DNA of 64,000 bases from Ceratobasidium sp. AG-K (lineage: Eukaryota; Basidiomycota; Agaricomycetes; Cantharellales; Ceratobasidiaceae): the NCBI GenBank assembly GCA_037039685.1, contig JAWNGF010000013.1, forward strand, positions 1 to 64,000, written 5' to 3'. Made by a program: the position numbers and the translations under genes. The notes below the pieces were generated by a model. The model searched no databases. It saw nothing but the letters and a program-made list of their open reading frames with translations, and had not been told where the DNA came from. Shown piece after piece: positions 1 through 12,561 of this stretch. Every line of letters starts with the position of its first letter. Position 1 is the stretch's first letter.

Positions 1-1181
1 ACAGAAAAGGGAAGATAAACGTAGAACCGGACCGGAGAACTGAGTTTTTCGTGTATGCACAGTTATCTCGCATAGCGAAGTACTCAAGCCTTGCACAGGA
101 CCCAAGTTTTCCCGCATAATATGCAAAATCTGGTTCGGAAAAAATGGTGTTGCTGATTTCGGATTTTTCGGACCTCAGGGAATGAGTATTCGCAAGGCAT
201 TTTTTGCCAATACCTATGTAGGCTCCGTTGCAAAGCAGCCTGAGACGAGAAATGGATTTGAAATAGATCCCACCCGTTGTAAAACCCCGAAAATATGACC
301 GTTTGTCCAATGAGTCAACTAGCAGTCGACTGAGGCTTAAAGTCGAAGTAAATAGTATAACTATGGCACTGATAGACCCAATAGAACCAAAGAACAAGGA
401 GTCCAAATCTACTACGACGAGCATCGGGAGACCCCGATTGTTGGCATTCCCGAGAGAACGAGCCCAGTTGTGCCGACGTGAGTTGCCACGATTACGAGGC
501 TCAAATGTTTGCAACATATTTCCACATTTGGAGCTATTGGTCATTAAACTGAGGCGTTATACCAGCTTTTCAACAAGAGCTGTAATTCTGGTCGGGGACG
601 GGTGCAGGTTTGTGTGGGTCGAAACTTCAGGTATCGTGCACAAACCGAGATAGTCACTGATCGAGCTGGTTGTTTGGCGTAAATGGGGTGAGTATGGGTC
701 AGCAGATAATTTAAGCTGGGTTATGAGGGCTCCTTATTGTACTGGGCATAAGGGGTGATGCCCCTCTGGGCGGCCGTCAGCTCCAGGTAGCATGATAGGG
801 GCAGCATGATAGGGACTATCAGCTGGGACGCGAGGTTTTTCAGTGTGAAATTTTGGTATAGAAACTAAGTGGCCAGAAGAATGTTTGAATGCCCACTGAG
901 ATGTTGGAGTGTCGATATTCGACGTGGTTCTGTACAGTACCGGATATTCTTATCCGGGAAATTTTCTTCTTTGTGTACTTACCCCATTTCTTCCGTTATC
1001 GCATATATACTCGTTTCCACTCGGAATTTATTCACGCGCTAGGAATTACAAAATGAGAGTACTGCGGTGAGAGGGATTACAAGTCCGTCTGTGTCATAGG
1101 GGTTTCCGAGCCAGGTTGTGGCGGTTTGTCAAGCTTTGGCCTATGGGTCCACCTAGCAAGATCACGTGAATCAAACAAACC
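1..1181. other. No gene recognised
   Basis: The longest forward open frame here (303-653) has no recognisable motif and no paralogue in the window, so it is not called. The last few hundred bases should hold the promoter of the gene starting at 1182; no convincing TATA element was assigned. Confidence 0.5.
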
Positions 1182-2971
1182 ATGGCCACCGCGTACCCCG
1201 GCGCTCAGCCTCAGTTGCCTAATCTACTCCAGCCGCCAACGGAGCTGGTTAGAAAACGACGAAAACTTGCGACCCGTGCAATTCCTGATGCTGTAATACG
1301 TGATTTTCGAGATAACGGGATTACCGACGCGGATTTGTACGAGCAATTGGTCGAACGGGAACGCAAGCTCGATTGGATCACGCAACGTAAACGAATTGAG
1401 TTGCAGGATGGGTTGCAAAAGGTCATACGGGTATGTTTCTCGTTTGTTTGGCCACCTGGGGGCAACACAACTGATCTGGACGGTTAGACTCGACGAACAC
1501 TTCGTGTTTTTATCTCCCACACTTGTTCGAGCCAGTCGTGGCAGACTACCGAGACGTCTGCGCCTCCTAACTTTGAGACAGGTGAAGGTGTTCCTAGTTG
1601 GACACTCCGTATTCAAGGTCGTCTTCTCGACCCTGAGCCTATAACTACCGAGAAACCAATAACAGACACCGCCAACGCCCCAACGCCAAAGTTTTCCACG
1701 TTGCTCAAGGCGATGCGAGTAGAGATTGAGCGTGATCCTACGTTATACCCAGAGTCTAACGTTGTTGAGGTGTGTCATCCTAATGAGGTCGCTCGCTGTT
1801 CCTAACCCACTTAAAACTACAGTGGCATAGCAACACACAAGAGCAGCCTGTCAATGGTGAGATCCTCAATAGTAGCAAGTATGTCCCAAGTTTAATCCCT
1901 ATTTACTCAGGCTTTAATATTATCCGTCGAGGTGACCAGCCCTCGACTCGTATCCGTATCATGTTGCACCTCGCTCCAAATGACCCCTCACTTGTTCGAT
2001 TCAAACTTTCTCAGCCCCTTTCTGCACTGCTCGACATGACATCTGCCACCCGCCCTGACGCGATCTCGGCAATGTGGACTTACGTCCGCACTCATAGCTT
2101 GTTTGACAAGGTGGATCGCAGAAAAGTGAGGTCGGATAACGGCTTGCGCACGGTAAGCCTATTTTTTCTTTCGGCAGCAGAACGGTTACTAATTGCATTG
2201 TAGGTGGCCGGTGCCGACTCATTCGATTTCCACCACATCCCAGAGATCGTAACTCGCCATCTTCTCCATCCCGAGCCAGTTGTCTTGGATTACCAGCTTA
2301 CGTTTGTACATTTCCCCATTCATACTCCTCTCCCCGCTCACGCTTTTCTAATTCGTAGACTTGATGCGGTAAACCCCAATCCCACCCCCAAAGCTTTTAA
2401 CATCCCCGTTGATATTGACGACGCCCCACTCAAAAACAAGCTTCAAGAGGCTTATGCCGCCATCACTCAGGGGGACACTGCCGAAATTCAAGCCTTGGAC
2501 GAGAAGGTCAACTCTAATACCCACCGAACTTGCCACGTACTAATTTGACGATTAGACGACGCAAGTTATTAGCCAGATCAATGCCCTTTCACTCAAACGA
2601 GAGTTTTGTAAATCCTATGCAGCGCACCCCCAAAAATTCATTCATCGCTGGATGGCGAGTCAAGCAAGGGATTTGGATGTTATCCTTGGTGAGCACGATA
2701 TCGAGTCTGAACCCCTCTTGGAGTGCCTTACGCCGTTATGTCACTCCCTCCAGGGCAAGGTGGAATGGCCGGTACTGGCAATGCCAAGCCACAACCCAAT
2801 CTTGGAGACGAAGAACTGCGAAGGAGCGAGTTTTTCAGGCTTCCCTGGGTAAGTCTTTAGCTACGCTGGTCTTTACTCCGGGGACTGACTGCATCTTTTC
2901 ATCAGGTGCGTGAGGCTACTGGAGTTTACGAAGGAAGCCGGCATCGTATCCCGGATGGCGCGACGCGATGA
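1182..2971 (+). CDS. SWI/SNF-RSC chromatin-remodelling subunit, SNF12/RSC6/BAF60 family
   Basis: Non-catalytic subunit of SWI/SNF-type ATP-dependent nucleosome remodellers in the nucleus. Eight exons keep one frame: 1182-1430, 1488-1769, 1823-1856, 1911-2152, 2204-2506, 2556-2688, 2754-2848, 2906-2971, giving 467 residues, close to the usual 480-515 of the family. Exon 1 has the conserved basic stretch before ERKLD..I..KR.EIQ-like residues. Exon 2 has the LRVFIS motif and the SWTLRIQGRLLD segment typical of BAF60 proteins. Exon 4 carries the SWIB/MDM2-like domain (RRGDQ, then RPDAISAMWTYVRTH). Exons 5-6 align with the family C-terminus (LD.K...I..IN.L...REF). The donor of intron 5 is weak (GTCAAC at 2507), but skipping it restores exact family spacing. 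The gene appears intact and single-copy in the window. Confidence is high for family; SNF12 versus RSC6 cannot be separated here. Confidence 0.88.
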
Positions 2972-3335
2972 GACGCTCTACTGGGGTCTCCTCAAAATAT
3001 TGCGATTTGCTTGTGATATAGCGTGTCGACCGTGTCGATAATTCCATTGACTCCTTGACAATTGTTTACGCATGGCCTTGCGCGTGACTGATGCCTCACT
3101 TGCCTGGGACCGGAACTGAGGCATTACCGTTACAAACTGGGGCGCCAAGTCTACTGCCGACGGATCATACTTTATTCCATTGGGACTCGTCCTGCAGCGC
3201 TGCCGCCCGGAGACTAATGAGTGGAGTCGTTCGTCTTTGACCGCATGATGGGGGTAGGGACTCAATCGCCAAAATATTATAACATAGTCCTACTCTACTA
3301 GACAGGATAAATACGCGACTTCATTCCAGGAAAGT
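2972..3335. other. Short convergent intergenic space
   Basis: This is the 3' space between the forward SNF12-like gene and the reverse gene ending at 3336. Nothing further is recognised. Confidence 0.5.
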
Positions 3336-4228
3336 TCAACGATAAATGGCGGTCTCATTGTCCCAAGATGAGGAATCTGTACGAGAATCATGGGAGGTAG
3401 CATCACTCCGTCGACTCCTCGACATTCTTTCCGACCGCTGCTATGTATGTCAGTAAAATTACTGTGGCAGTTGGTCCGAAATGAACTTACAACCCTTTGG
3501 TTTTCGAGTTCCAGTTCGACTTGCGCTAATTGGTCTTGAACAGATTCATATACACCTTCTATCTGAGACGTGCTTGGGGTATAACGGCCCCATCCCGACT
3601 TGCCCCGTTTCTTTGCTTGGATCTCGTAGGAGGTAGCGCTTGGACGCATCTGCCTCATACACTCCCAGACCAAGCCAGCGAATAGATAGCAGTTGGAATC
3701 GATGGCACGGTGAAGCGGATATCGGCTGGATATGACGCATGCCAGCGTAACCAGCTCGTAGAGACGAAGCGGTTCTTCGGAGGAGAATTGAAGTTGCTCC
3801 AAATAGTTATGAGGGCCAAGCTGGCACTCTTGAAGCAGTTGCTTTAGATTTCCGTCGTACGCGACCCTAAATGCGTCAATAGTAGCCATCGTTGGAGATG
3901 ACACCCAAGAGCGTGAGAGTATGCTGAGCGGTCCCTGCGGGGGCTCGCTAATATTGCGATCGAGAACCAAATAATTTGTCAAGTCCTCTGCCGCTGTGTC
4001 TTCGACTTGAATGACAATAAATTCGTGTTCGGTTGATCTCGTTTGCTTGCCATACCAGGCGGACTTCACGACGACTGATTCAGCGTGGGTATTAGGATCG
4101 TAGCGTTCGATAAGTGAATAATAGAGCTGCTCGAGTTTCAGGGTATAGTGGCTGCCAGTGGAACTAGCTCGAGAGGAGATACTATCGAACCCTGGCGGAA
4201 ATATGTCCTTGAGACGAGGTTCAGACAT
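3336..4228 (-). CDS. Unrecognised protein, tandem paralogue 1 (280 aa)
   Basis: Two exons: 4228-3491 and 3440-3336, with a 50-nt intron (GTAAGT..ACATAG) in phase 0. The product is about 280 residues and soluble-looking, with no signal peptide or membrane helix. I do not recognise the family. The coding call rests on its tandem paralogue at 5412-6294. Shared blocks include EQLYYSL.ERYDP, VKSAWYGKQT, HEFIV.QVED and LTNYLVLDR, plus a C-half block RYP...D..CYLFAG..WEC. The tail after the intron is Ser/Arg-rich and differs from the paralogue's tail, so the last exon evolves faster. Both copies have an intron at the equivalent point, which supports the model. Confidence 0.72.
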
Positions 4229-5411
4229 TCCGGCTCGAGGCTTAAACGAGGAAATACAACATGAGTATACTACAGTTATAATATTGTCATCGTCATACCG
4301 GTAGGAGTGTGTCTGTTAGGTGGTAGTGGCAGATCGTAGAGCTGGTCGCCAGTGGTCATAGGGTAGTGCCAGGGCGGAGTATAAATCCAAAGGAACCACG
4401 TTGCAGGCGTCCATCACAGCCAGGCAAACCGTGCGCAAGAGTCGACACTAAAACGTTTTCCCAACGATAGCGGCTGGCTGCACCAATAACCACCGTACCT
4501 CAATGACTGAATAGTATTTAAGCTTGCCGAACTCAAAACATTACCGAACATGAGACTGAGACATGCCTTATAATAAAGCTTGATCTCTCTCGTGGGGAGT
4601 CACCCCAGGTCATCATCTCCGCAGAACGCCCCATCACTGGGGAGCGGTTCAGGTGGCTGCGCATATACTTTTGGTAGAGGTGCATCAACACCTAGGGCGT
4701 ATATTTCGCTGCTCGGAAGGGTCCGAAGCCAAGGCTGAACAAATCACAATAATGCACCCAATTAGGATGAGCCAAATTTTCAAACCCTCTGTGGAGTACA
4801 AATCAACAGGTTGGAACACAGTGGGGTAGTTGAACCGAGGAGGTTTTTTGTGTAGAAGATGGACCGTATCGTGTGAGCACGACGTAGAAACGTGTACCCC
4901 ACGTGTAGGACTGGTCGCCTTCAGATTCACGCATGTTGAGGCGCTGCGTGTGGGTATAGATGACTAGACGAACCAACTGCTGCCTTTACTAGCGATTTCA
5001 GGTCGGGGAAGTCAGCAGCTTAATGAAAATTAATAATTCATTAGAAAGTATACATATGCGAAAGAAAGGGGAGACATAGAGCTGACAGTTATTACAACAT
5101 ACTTGGCTGAGCATACACTGATATACAATTCCGATTAAACACTTCATTCAGGAACCAAATACTTCATCCAACTCGGACTCTGGGAACGCAGCCCAGGCAA
5201 CTTGAAAGGGGTCATTAAAACGAAAATAAACCACAGATGCTATGAACTGACAATCATGCGGTTGAGAGACTGGATAGGGTGAAGGCGCATACTCATGGAA
5301 CGAGTGCTGGGAACAGTTGATGGCAGGAGCTCGGCGGGTGGGCAAACAACGTGTACACTATAATCGAGTAGTTGTGAAAAAGATGTAAATAACGGGAAAA
5401 AGACTGACCTA
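4229..5411. other. Intergenic space between tandem paralogues
   Basis: This contains the promoter side of the 4228 gene and the 3' side of the 6294 gene. Short reverse frames (4685-4930, 5148-5345) lack motifs, splice support or paralogues and are not called. Confidence 0.5.
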
Positions 5412-6294
5412 CTAATCACGCTCCTCGGGTCCGTAGGCCTCGTCTATTTTTGTCATGGGCCAACCCTGCGAGGAACGCAGAAAATTAGTATACTCGAGCG
5501 AGTTCATTGCTAAAAAAACAGCTTACAAATGCATTCCTACGTTCCCAGAGGTCGCACTCAATAACTGGTAGCTTTGCTTGGAGTTCTTGAAAAGTTTCCT
5601 GCTTCGCGGAGCTACTCGGTATATAGCGGAACCAATTGCATTTACCGCGCTTGTAGGCTAGGGCATCGTTGTAATCGGCCGAGGGCCGCATGAGGCGAAT
5701 ACACTCCCAGATCACCCCGGCAAACAAATAGCAACTTGAATCGAGCGCATGATAGAAGGGGTACCGATTGGAAACGACGTCCGCTAGAGTCACAACCTCG
5801 TAAAGGTGCAGCGGGGTTTCCGTGTCAAATTTAAGCTCCTCGAGGAATTTGTATGGAGTAAGCTGGCATTCTTCAAGAAGTTTTTTGATATCTCCGTCGT
5901 ACGAGATCCTAAAAGTGTCGTTGGCTTTTGTCGTCTGGGATGACGCTGGTGCTATGGTTCTCGAAGATCCCTGGTGGACGTCGCCTGCGTCACGGTCGAG
6001 TACCAAATAGTTGGTGAGCCCCTCTACATCAATGTCTTCCACTTGAAATACGATGAACTCGTGTTGTGCTGATTTCGTTTGTTTTCCGTACCATGCAGAT
6101 TTTACGATGATGGATTCGATGGGAGTTTCGGGATCGTAGCGTTCGACCAGGGAATAGTACAGCTGTTCTGGTTTAGAGGAAAAGTGGCTCCCGTTACGGC
6201 TGATACTCGTATACTTGTCAAATTTCTTGTCGAATCCTGGGGGGAAGATTTCTTTGTGGCGGGACCCGGGTAAGCGCTCGGGGCGTGACGACAT
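5412..6294 (-). CDS. Unrecognised protein, tandem paralogue 2 (273 aa)
   Basis: Two exons: 6294-5527 and 5465-5412, with a 61-nt intron (GTAAGC..CTCGCAG), giving about 273 residues. The N-terminal two thirds align without large gaps to the gene at 3336-4228 (EIFPPGFD versus DIFPPGFD at the start, then EQLYYSL.ERYDP and HEFIV.QVED). Head-to-tail arrangement and shared intron position indicate a local tandem duplication. No signal peptide, membrane segment or known catalytic motif is visible, so no function is proposed. The conserved Trp/Tyr/Cys-rich blocks suggest a folded globular domain rather than disorder. Confidence 0.72.
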
Positions 6295-6991
6295 TTCAAA
6301 GGTGACCTGTCAAGTCAAGTACTCTATGGGTCACTGATCGAGATGACTTGCAATAACCGCTCGCACCAACTTGAAAAAGACTATCGAGGGGTGAGAGTGA
6401 ACCGTACGGTCATTCAGCGAGGTGGTAAAAGGGTAGCGTGGGAGGGGGTATATGGTATAAATCGATGGGCACTGCCAATGCAACGCGCGTCAATCGCTGG
6501 CAGGCAGTCGCGTGTGCGAATAATCATGTGTCAGGGGCTAACGCTTCGCAAACGAATAAACCAAAGATGGAAATGGCCGACCAGATGTCTGGCTCAATGA
6601 CGGGGTGCGTCGTGATTCCATTCGCTGACTCCACATGCGTTGGCGTGCATTGTGGCCCCGACGTTTGAGTGCTCGGACCCGAGACTTCTACCATCTAGAG
6701 GTGCGATTAAGTGTATATTTGACAGGATATAAGTCTGCGAATATGGGTACATTCATCCTGGAGTACTGAAACAGCGAGCATACAATACATGAACATGGGA
6801 TACGATCGCATGGGGATACGTTAGATCAAAGAACTAGGCGTAAAGCATATGATTAGGGAGGGTCCGCCGAGTCTTCAAACGTGGGAGGAAAGAATCCCGA
6901 GGAAAAGGTTCGAAAAATAGTAATAAGTTTGGAAATGATAGTTCGGGACGTGTGGGACGTGTTTCGACTAGAGTGTCAGCAAATACCATTG
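6295..6991. other. No gene recognised
   Basis: Overlapping forward frames at 6343-6668 lack motifs and splice support. Nothing can be assigned. Confidence 0.45.
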
Positions 6992-7740
6992 TCACGCGTG
7001 GGAGGGCCGCCTTGACCGTGCTTGCTCCGGTAACGGCGGTACGGGGGCGTGAGATGCGACCCTCGACCGGGATGGCGCAGGTGCTTGAGACGACACCCTT
7101 GGTCGGGTTGATCCCGACTGAGATGCTTGTCTTGACCGTGCTGGCTCGGTGGCTCGGGACGCATGTCTCGATCGCTGTGGTTCCTGGGGCGCAGCTGCTT
7201 GAGAAGGCAATCTTGAGCGCGCCGGTTCAGTCACTCGAGATGGTTGCCTAGATCGTGCGTCTCCAGGAGCGGACGGACCTGCTGATGTCCTCTTCTCAGA
7301 CTCCTGCCGTGACGGCCCGGTTTCCTGAATGAGTTGCATGGGCTGTTTGGGTACCGCAGTGTTAATCTGAATACCTGGCGCGTCATCGCTACCACTGAGC
7401 GATACGGTTGCTCGTCCGTTCTACCAAACGCACTGTGAGCTTAGTGACGCCAGGAACGTGATAAGTAAACAGCGCGTACCTTGCACGGGAAACATCCTCC
7501 TCTTATCCTCTCGACTTCGCGCTCCTGTTCCCGCTCTATGACCATTAAAACCATGGGAGCATGGTAAGTAGGCTGGGTTGTTTTAAGTGGCGAACAAGTC
7601 GATTGGCCCGGTATCGACGGCTGTATGAGCGATTCTCGTATGGCTCTGTCGGCTCTGTCGCCCTGGCTCTTCTCCAGTCCTTTCAAGTTTCCATCCTGGC
7701 CGCAGAACCAAGGCAAGTATGCTCTCTGATAGCCCCACAT
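6992..7740 (-). CDS. Small Arg/Ser/Pro-repeat protein, family member A (5' end unresolved)
   Basis: At least two exons are supported: roughly 7740-7480 and 7420-6992, with a 59-nt intron (GTACGC..TTGGTAG) in phase 0. The call rests on the paralogue at 8688-9574. Both have the block KTTQPT.H..M..M..ER(E) followed by RIRGGC.P, then an intron, then NG.A..SLS.......GIQI. The C-terminal exon here expands into imperfect repeats rich in Ala-Arg-Ser-Pro (patterns such as EPARSRQPSR and APSRSRVASH), likely a disordered, basic tail. The first exon, near 7740-7860, could not be fixed, so the start is only a bound. No known function. Confidence 0.5.
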
Positions 7741-8687
7741 GGTGCTTAGCGGCGCAGTACATCAAACAGATTCGTGAGAAAGGCACTTACAGACCGATAA
7801 GCTCCCCTTAACCCGCTCGCCTCGTGCTCTTGCTCGCCAGATGGAGGGGTGACCATTCAAAGACGTCACGGGAACGGAGGCAGGGCAGTATGTTGTCGAA
7901 CTAGATCGTTGTTTCAGCGCCGGCACAGAATTTTCTGTCTGAGGGCGCAGCATCGACTCAAACGTGTTGGCGGCAGCGTGCGTTAAGAGAGTTTGCGATC
8001 GCGCCTTAGGTAACAAAGCAAGCCACGTGGCCTTCGGATCGCGGGATTTAAGCCAGTTCAAGACAAACGTACGAAAAACACCCCAGCACTTCGGTTGGGT
8101 AATATCCGAGCCGAATGGCGTGAAAGGTGCGCGGAATAATATCACCCTTTTACTCTCCTTTTGTGGTGACTCTACATCTACGTTGTCGAGCGTGTCAAGG
8201 CCTAATGGAGAACAAAGCCAGCTAGTCGACCATTGACTCGACGATAAACGGCCGAGTTCCTAGCGTGTTGTCATGTAACGACCTGAACTTTGATGCCTGG
8301 TAAATCGCGTATGAAGCTAAATTCCGTCATGGATGAGAGGTTGTAATTTAATGCAGAGTCATACCGCAGCCGCATCTACAATTGCAATCTCAGAACTCTG
8401 GTTAAAAACGAGCTAGGCTTTCTTGGTGTGGAGATATATGAAATGCAGGCGAGAATCAGGAAGACATTGTACATAAAATCGTCGAGCCATGCCATGGAAA
8501 GAAGTTGTGAATCGAATTAATACATTGAGCCGGCCGAGGCTTGTAACATAACAAATGTCAAGGATTGTCCAGCTTGGAATGAAAATGCAACCATAAAAAC
8601 GTAACAATCGTCGAACTTCGTAAGGGGTCGTAATGCAAGAGGATGAACTACACGGAAGAAGACGAGTACAGGAGGATTATTCGGGCC
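7741..8687. other. Probable 5' region of family member A, then intergenic space
   Basis: About 7741-7862 (reverse strand) may hold the missing first exon of the gene below it; one candidate starts at an ATG near 7865 and ends at a GTAAGT donor. Beyond that, no gene is recognised. Confidence 0.3.
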
Positions 8688-9574
8688 CTATCTCTGCTCT
8701 GCTGGTTCCCCAGTTCCAGCTGCTGGATCTTCGCGGGCGGGTGTTGTCGCTGTTGAGTGAGGTTGGTTGGGTGGTCTGACTTGAGTTTGCGGGTTTACTT
8801 GATCTTGTGAGGCGTCCTGGTCAGCTCTGTTGGTCGCCAAGACTTGATCACTCTCAATTCCCCTAGCCGGATCCACCTCTTGGGGTGCGACCAGAGTTGA
8901 ACCTTCTGCGACCGAACCCGCCTCTCGCGTCGGGCTAATCCCGTCAGCCGTTGGCGTTGAGCCGACTATCGGTGCTGGCGACTCTTGTGACTTTTCGTCC
9001 TGAGACTGTTCCTCTGGATGTTTCTGCCTCACAGCCTGTACTTTCGGAGGTTGTTGCTCCACAGGCGACGTGTCTTGGAGGTCAGGAATCTGAATACCGA
9101 CTTGGCTATTGTTATCCTTGCTGAGTGATAGCCTAGCCCACCCATTCTTCATTCGCACAATGACGTTAGCATTACTCTAGGCAGGCCACAGAAAATATGG
9201 AAACAGAGAGACTTACCCAACCTGGGCAACACCCTCCCCTTATTCGATCCACCTCGCGCTCTCTCTCCATAATCATGACAAGCATTCCGGGGTGGTGTGT
9301 CGGTTGAGTTGTTTTGACGCTAGGACATGTCGATTGTGGGTCGTGTCTTTGGATACCAGGGTTTTGCCTTGTGCCCTCATTTGTTCCCGCTTCCTCTACC
9401 CACGAGGACGACGATGGGTCCGAGCCGCCTTCTTTCCGGCCATAGAGGGGCCACGCCCAACCAAATACCTCACTCTACACGGTTCAAGGCCTTAATCAAC
9501 AATACACCGGTCAGCGCAATGAAAAAAAGCACGAACCCAAGGACCACGCATTCCTCTTGATCTCGTCGTACCAT
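8688..9574 (-). CDS. Small single-pass membrane protein, family member B
   Basis: Proposed exons: about 9574-9473, 9395-9217 and 9146-8688. Exon 1 encodes a short N-terminus (MVRRDQEE) followed by a clear hydrophobic helix of about 22 residues (VVLGFVLFFIALTGVLLIKA), so a type III or signal-anchored membrane protein is inferred. Exon 2 carries the KTTQPTHH / RIRGGC block shared with the gene at 6992-7740. Exon 3 begins NGWARLSLS and continues into a Gln/Pro/Glu/Ser-rich low-complexity tail of about 150 residues. The exon 2-3 intron is well supported (GTAAGT, branch GCTAAC, AG; 70 nt). The exon 1-2 donor is uncertain, because an in-frame TGA lies just before the most GTATTT-like site. Function unknown. 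Confidence 0.5.
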
Positions 9575-11228
9575 GCGTAGGTGAAGCCGCCCCGTTCTCA
9601 CGGAATGAACAAGATAGCTCGATAGGCAACTCATGAGTCCTCTCTGGCCGCTGTCGACTGGCTGCCGGGGCCGAGGCCGAGGCCGAGGCCGAGTAAGCGC
9701 CTTGGAGGGAGTTCATCGTCGTCGCACCGAGTTGTTTTAATTCCCACGTGATGGCTAATCAAGCCACACACTAGCCTCGATCAAGGAGAATTCGAATTTG
9801 ATATGCTCCTCGTTCCGCCAAATGCAACCTGCAAGACCATAGATAGTCATGGCCACGCAAAACTGCTATCGATAGACTTCATTTGTATATCAGCGGCGCG
9901 TCAATCGGCGATCTGGACGCCTCGGCAATTGCCTTCGGTGATTGAGGAACGAACTGTGGGTGTTGAATCCCGGTTTTAGTATGAAAATCCACCGCCATCG
10001 CGGCCAGTGCAACTTGATGATATGCTAGGGCACTACCTTTCTTACGAGCTAGTACTAAAATCGTACTCAGGCCCAGGTCGATCGATATACCAATATCGGT
10101 GGGCAACTCCATTCCATTTCGTGAGTAACGCGAAAGTCAGGATTGGGTTTCCTGTGTTACTGATGCCGTCTTTTCTTTGTCTTAGTTATCGTACATACAT
10201 GTGTACTGGTACTTGCGATGGCCTGAAAAACGATGGGTTTTACGAAAAGACGTCACGTTGCGCATTGTACGATGTGATTAGGTAGGCTGTTTGATGGGGA
10301 ATTCAGTTTGCCTGTATATTAGCTATTTGTTTGCTAACTTTATTCGCCGTTCTCAACTCCTGCGTTTCCAGTATGATTCGACCCCTGGAGCTGGGACGGT
10401 TGGATCTCAGTGGGCTGAAGACTCGCTAGTCTAGACAAAACTTATGGACACGAGGTCCCAGGATACTTACAAGTCTCCTCGAATGTGGCGTCTTAAAGGA
10501 TGCATAGCTCATGTCGGACAAACTGGATTGGGTCATTATTGGGAATTTATCTCCATTTTGCTAGCTGTACGTCATATCTTCGCATAAGGTGCTGTACAAT
10601 AGCGACTATCTTCTGGTCGAAGAGGCGAAGCCAACGTTAAACTTGCTTGGGGAGAGTATCGAATCGTGCCTGATTATAACTTCCAACCTGTAAAACAGTC
10701 AAAGGATGCTTTGATACAGCATATTTGCATCTTCCATGATATTACCGATTGCATACCTCGCCCCCGGATTGCTCCTTCGAGGAATGTATGCGAGATTAGG
10801 TCAGAGTCCTAATTTATTTGGTAACGAAGACACTCACCCGGGGCTCGGTTTTTGGTACTTCATTTCTCATAAACTGCCGTGCACTGACGAAGAGGACATA
10901 GATTATGAACAAACTACAGTCATTTCTATACCGGCCCCGCGGACGCAGGCACACGGACCATCATTTCGCGCCGCGAACTCATGAAACTCAACCCCCACGA
11001 TTGTAAGCTCAAGTCCACAAGTAGAATATAATTATTTTCTGTATGAATCAAGCGTAGATAGTACACCTAGAGTGTTATTAGGAGCCCTGGATATCAATGT
11101 GCCCGCATATATGTTGATCAGCTGTCATTTGGGACTAGCACACACGCTTTCATAGGTCAGGCCCATGCGTAACTATTAAGACAGGTAAATTTACTTGGAG
11201 ACGCTCGTGTTAGAAGAAACGATACGTA
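9575..11228. other. No gene recognised
   Basis: Candidate frames (9879-10112 reverse, 10007-10285 and 10736-10984 forward) have no motif, paralogue or convincing splice partners. At most, this is decayed sequence. Confidence 0.4.
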
Positions 11229-12443
11229 CTATTCATTCATCAACCACACAACGCCTTCGTTCTTCTGCGGTCCATACCACAGGACTGCGGGCAGATGACC
11301 TTCTCTCTCGATGGTCTTCCCACCAACAGCTTCTACAATTTCCTTCGACTCCTCGGAAACATTCCATGCTTCTGCCTCCTCACATCCCTGCAGTTCTCCC
11401 TCCCGGAAAGCCGCAAGCAGAAGCGCAGGTAACGAAGCGGAATCCGCCTGGAGACGCGTGATTTGTAGCGTCCGAGGCGAATTATAGTCAAACGACCACA
11501 TAATAAAGGAGTTGCTATCAAGAGCGCGAGCTCCCCAGTGTACCTCGGGCAACTTGTTGTGTAAAGGATGTACGGCGCTCCGAGTAACCAGGTGCATGTT
11601 AAGCGAGGAAGTCGGCGCAAACGCAAAGTATGTCTTGTCCTGAACGCGGGGAAGACTAGCCAAATCAGGAATGTCGGACTTTAAGAACTCGTGGACAGCC
11701 TCTTCAGATAGGAGCTCGACAGGGGTTGATGACGATGCATGATCGCGTAGCTTGGGAATGCAAGTGGCGAGGTTCCACGTCGTGGTGATTGGGCTGGTGA
11801 TTGTGAACCCGGGCTCGCCTGGTGGTCCGCATCGAGAGTAGTAGTTACCAATATCGCTGTATAAAACGGCTACTGTTGCGGGGAGGACGGACGGTGGGAT
11901 TTTGATCTTGATGTCAGGGCTGGAGTGAATGGTGTGGGCAAGTGCAGAGTGGAGAAGTGATATCATGCGCTGCGCATAGCCACGTCCGCGGTGATTTGGT
12001 GGCGTTACAACTCCCGAGACGACGTAGCCAATCACGCTCTGCTGACTGTCGGAGCCTGCATGAAGAACAACGGTGTCTCGGCGGTACCTAAGACAAGCAA
12101 TAAGTGGCTTTGAATATCGGAATCATATTCTCGGCGTACGTTCGACAGCAAGAGTAAAACTCGAGAGTGTCTCGGTCGTCCTGTGGAACGAGGACCCTTT
12201 GGAATAGTAAACAACACTTAATTCATTAATTTGGGTATATATGCGTGGGAGACCTCACCAATGGATCAACTTGCCATCTTTGCCGTACTCCTTGTTCTCT
12301 ATAATGTCGTGCAGTCTCCTAAAATGGTCGAGTCCGGCCTCGGGAGAGCCCCACTGGTTAGCAACGTGCTTGATAACTTCTGCTCGCTGTTGCTTGTTGG
12401 CGGGTTGAATTATTAGAGCTCCAAGAGCGACTGGAGTAGCCAT
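11229..12443 (-). CDS. LYC1-like GNAT-fold N-acetyltransferase
   Basis: Three exons: 12443-12259, 12196-12140 and 12087-11229, giving 366 residues, close to yeast Lyc1 (about 380). Intron phases agree (2 and 2). The acetyl-CoA binding signature of GNAT enzymes is visible at the exon 3 start: GVVTPPNHRGRGYAQRMI fits the R/Q-x-x-G-x-G/A motif, and YSDIGNYYSRCG resembles the post-motif A segment of the Lyc1 group. The rest is the long C-terminal half seen in Lyc1 homologues. Family knowledge: Lyc1 of Yarrowia acetylates lysine at the epsilon amine in lysine catabolism, whereas many fungal homologues have unknown substrates. The start at 12443 was chosen because it lies just ahead of conserved sequence; an upstream in-frame ATG at 12584 is possible. 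Cytosolic, with no signal peptide. Confidence 0.75.
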
Positions 12444-12561
12444 GTCGGATAGTTTTCGAGGAGTGACTCGATGAGTGTGGTGGACAGAATGACTCGGGCC
12501 GACGGAGCGATTCGTCAAATAGGCACGTGACGCCGATCCACGAGAGCGAGCAAAATATCCA

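Noticed and set aside
6952..7339. Possible CRISPR-like or minisatellite array
   Set aside because: The repeats are imperfect and codon-phased, coding for an Arg/Ser/Pro-rich tail; there are no regular spacers, and the genome is eukaryotic.
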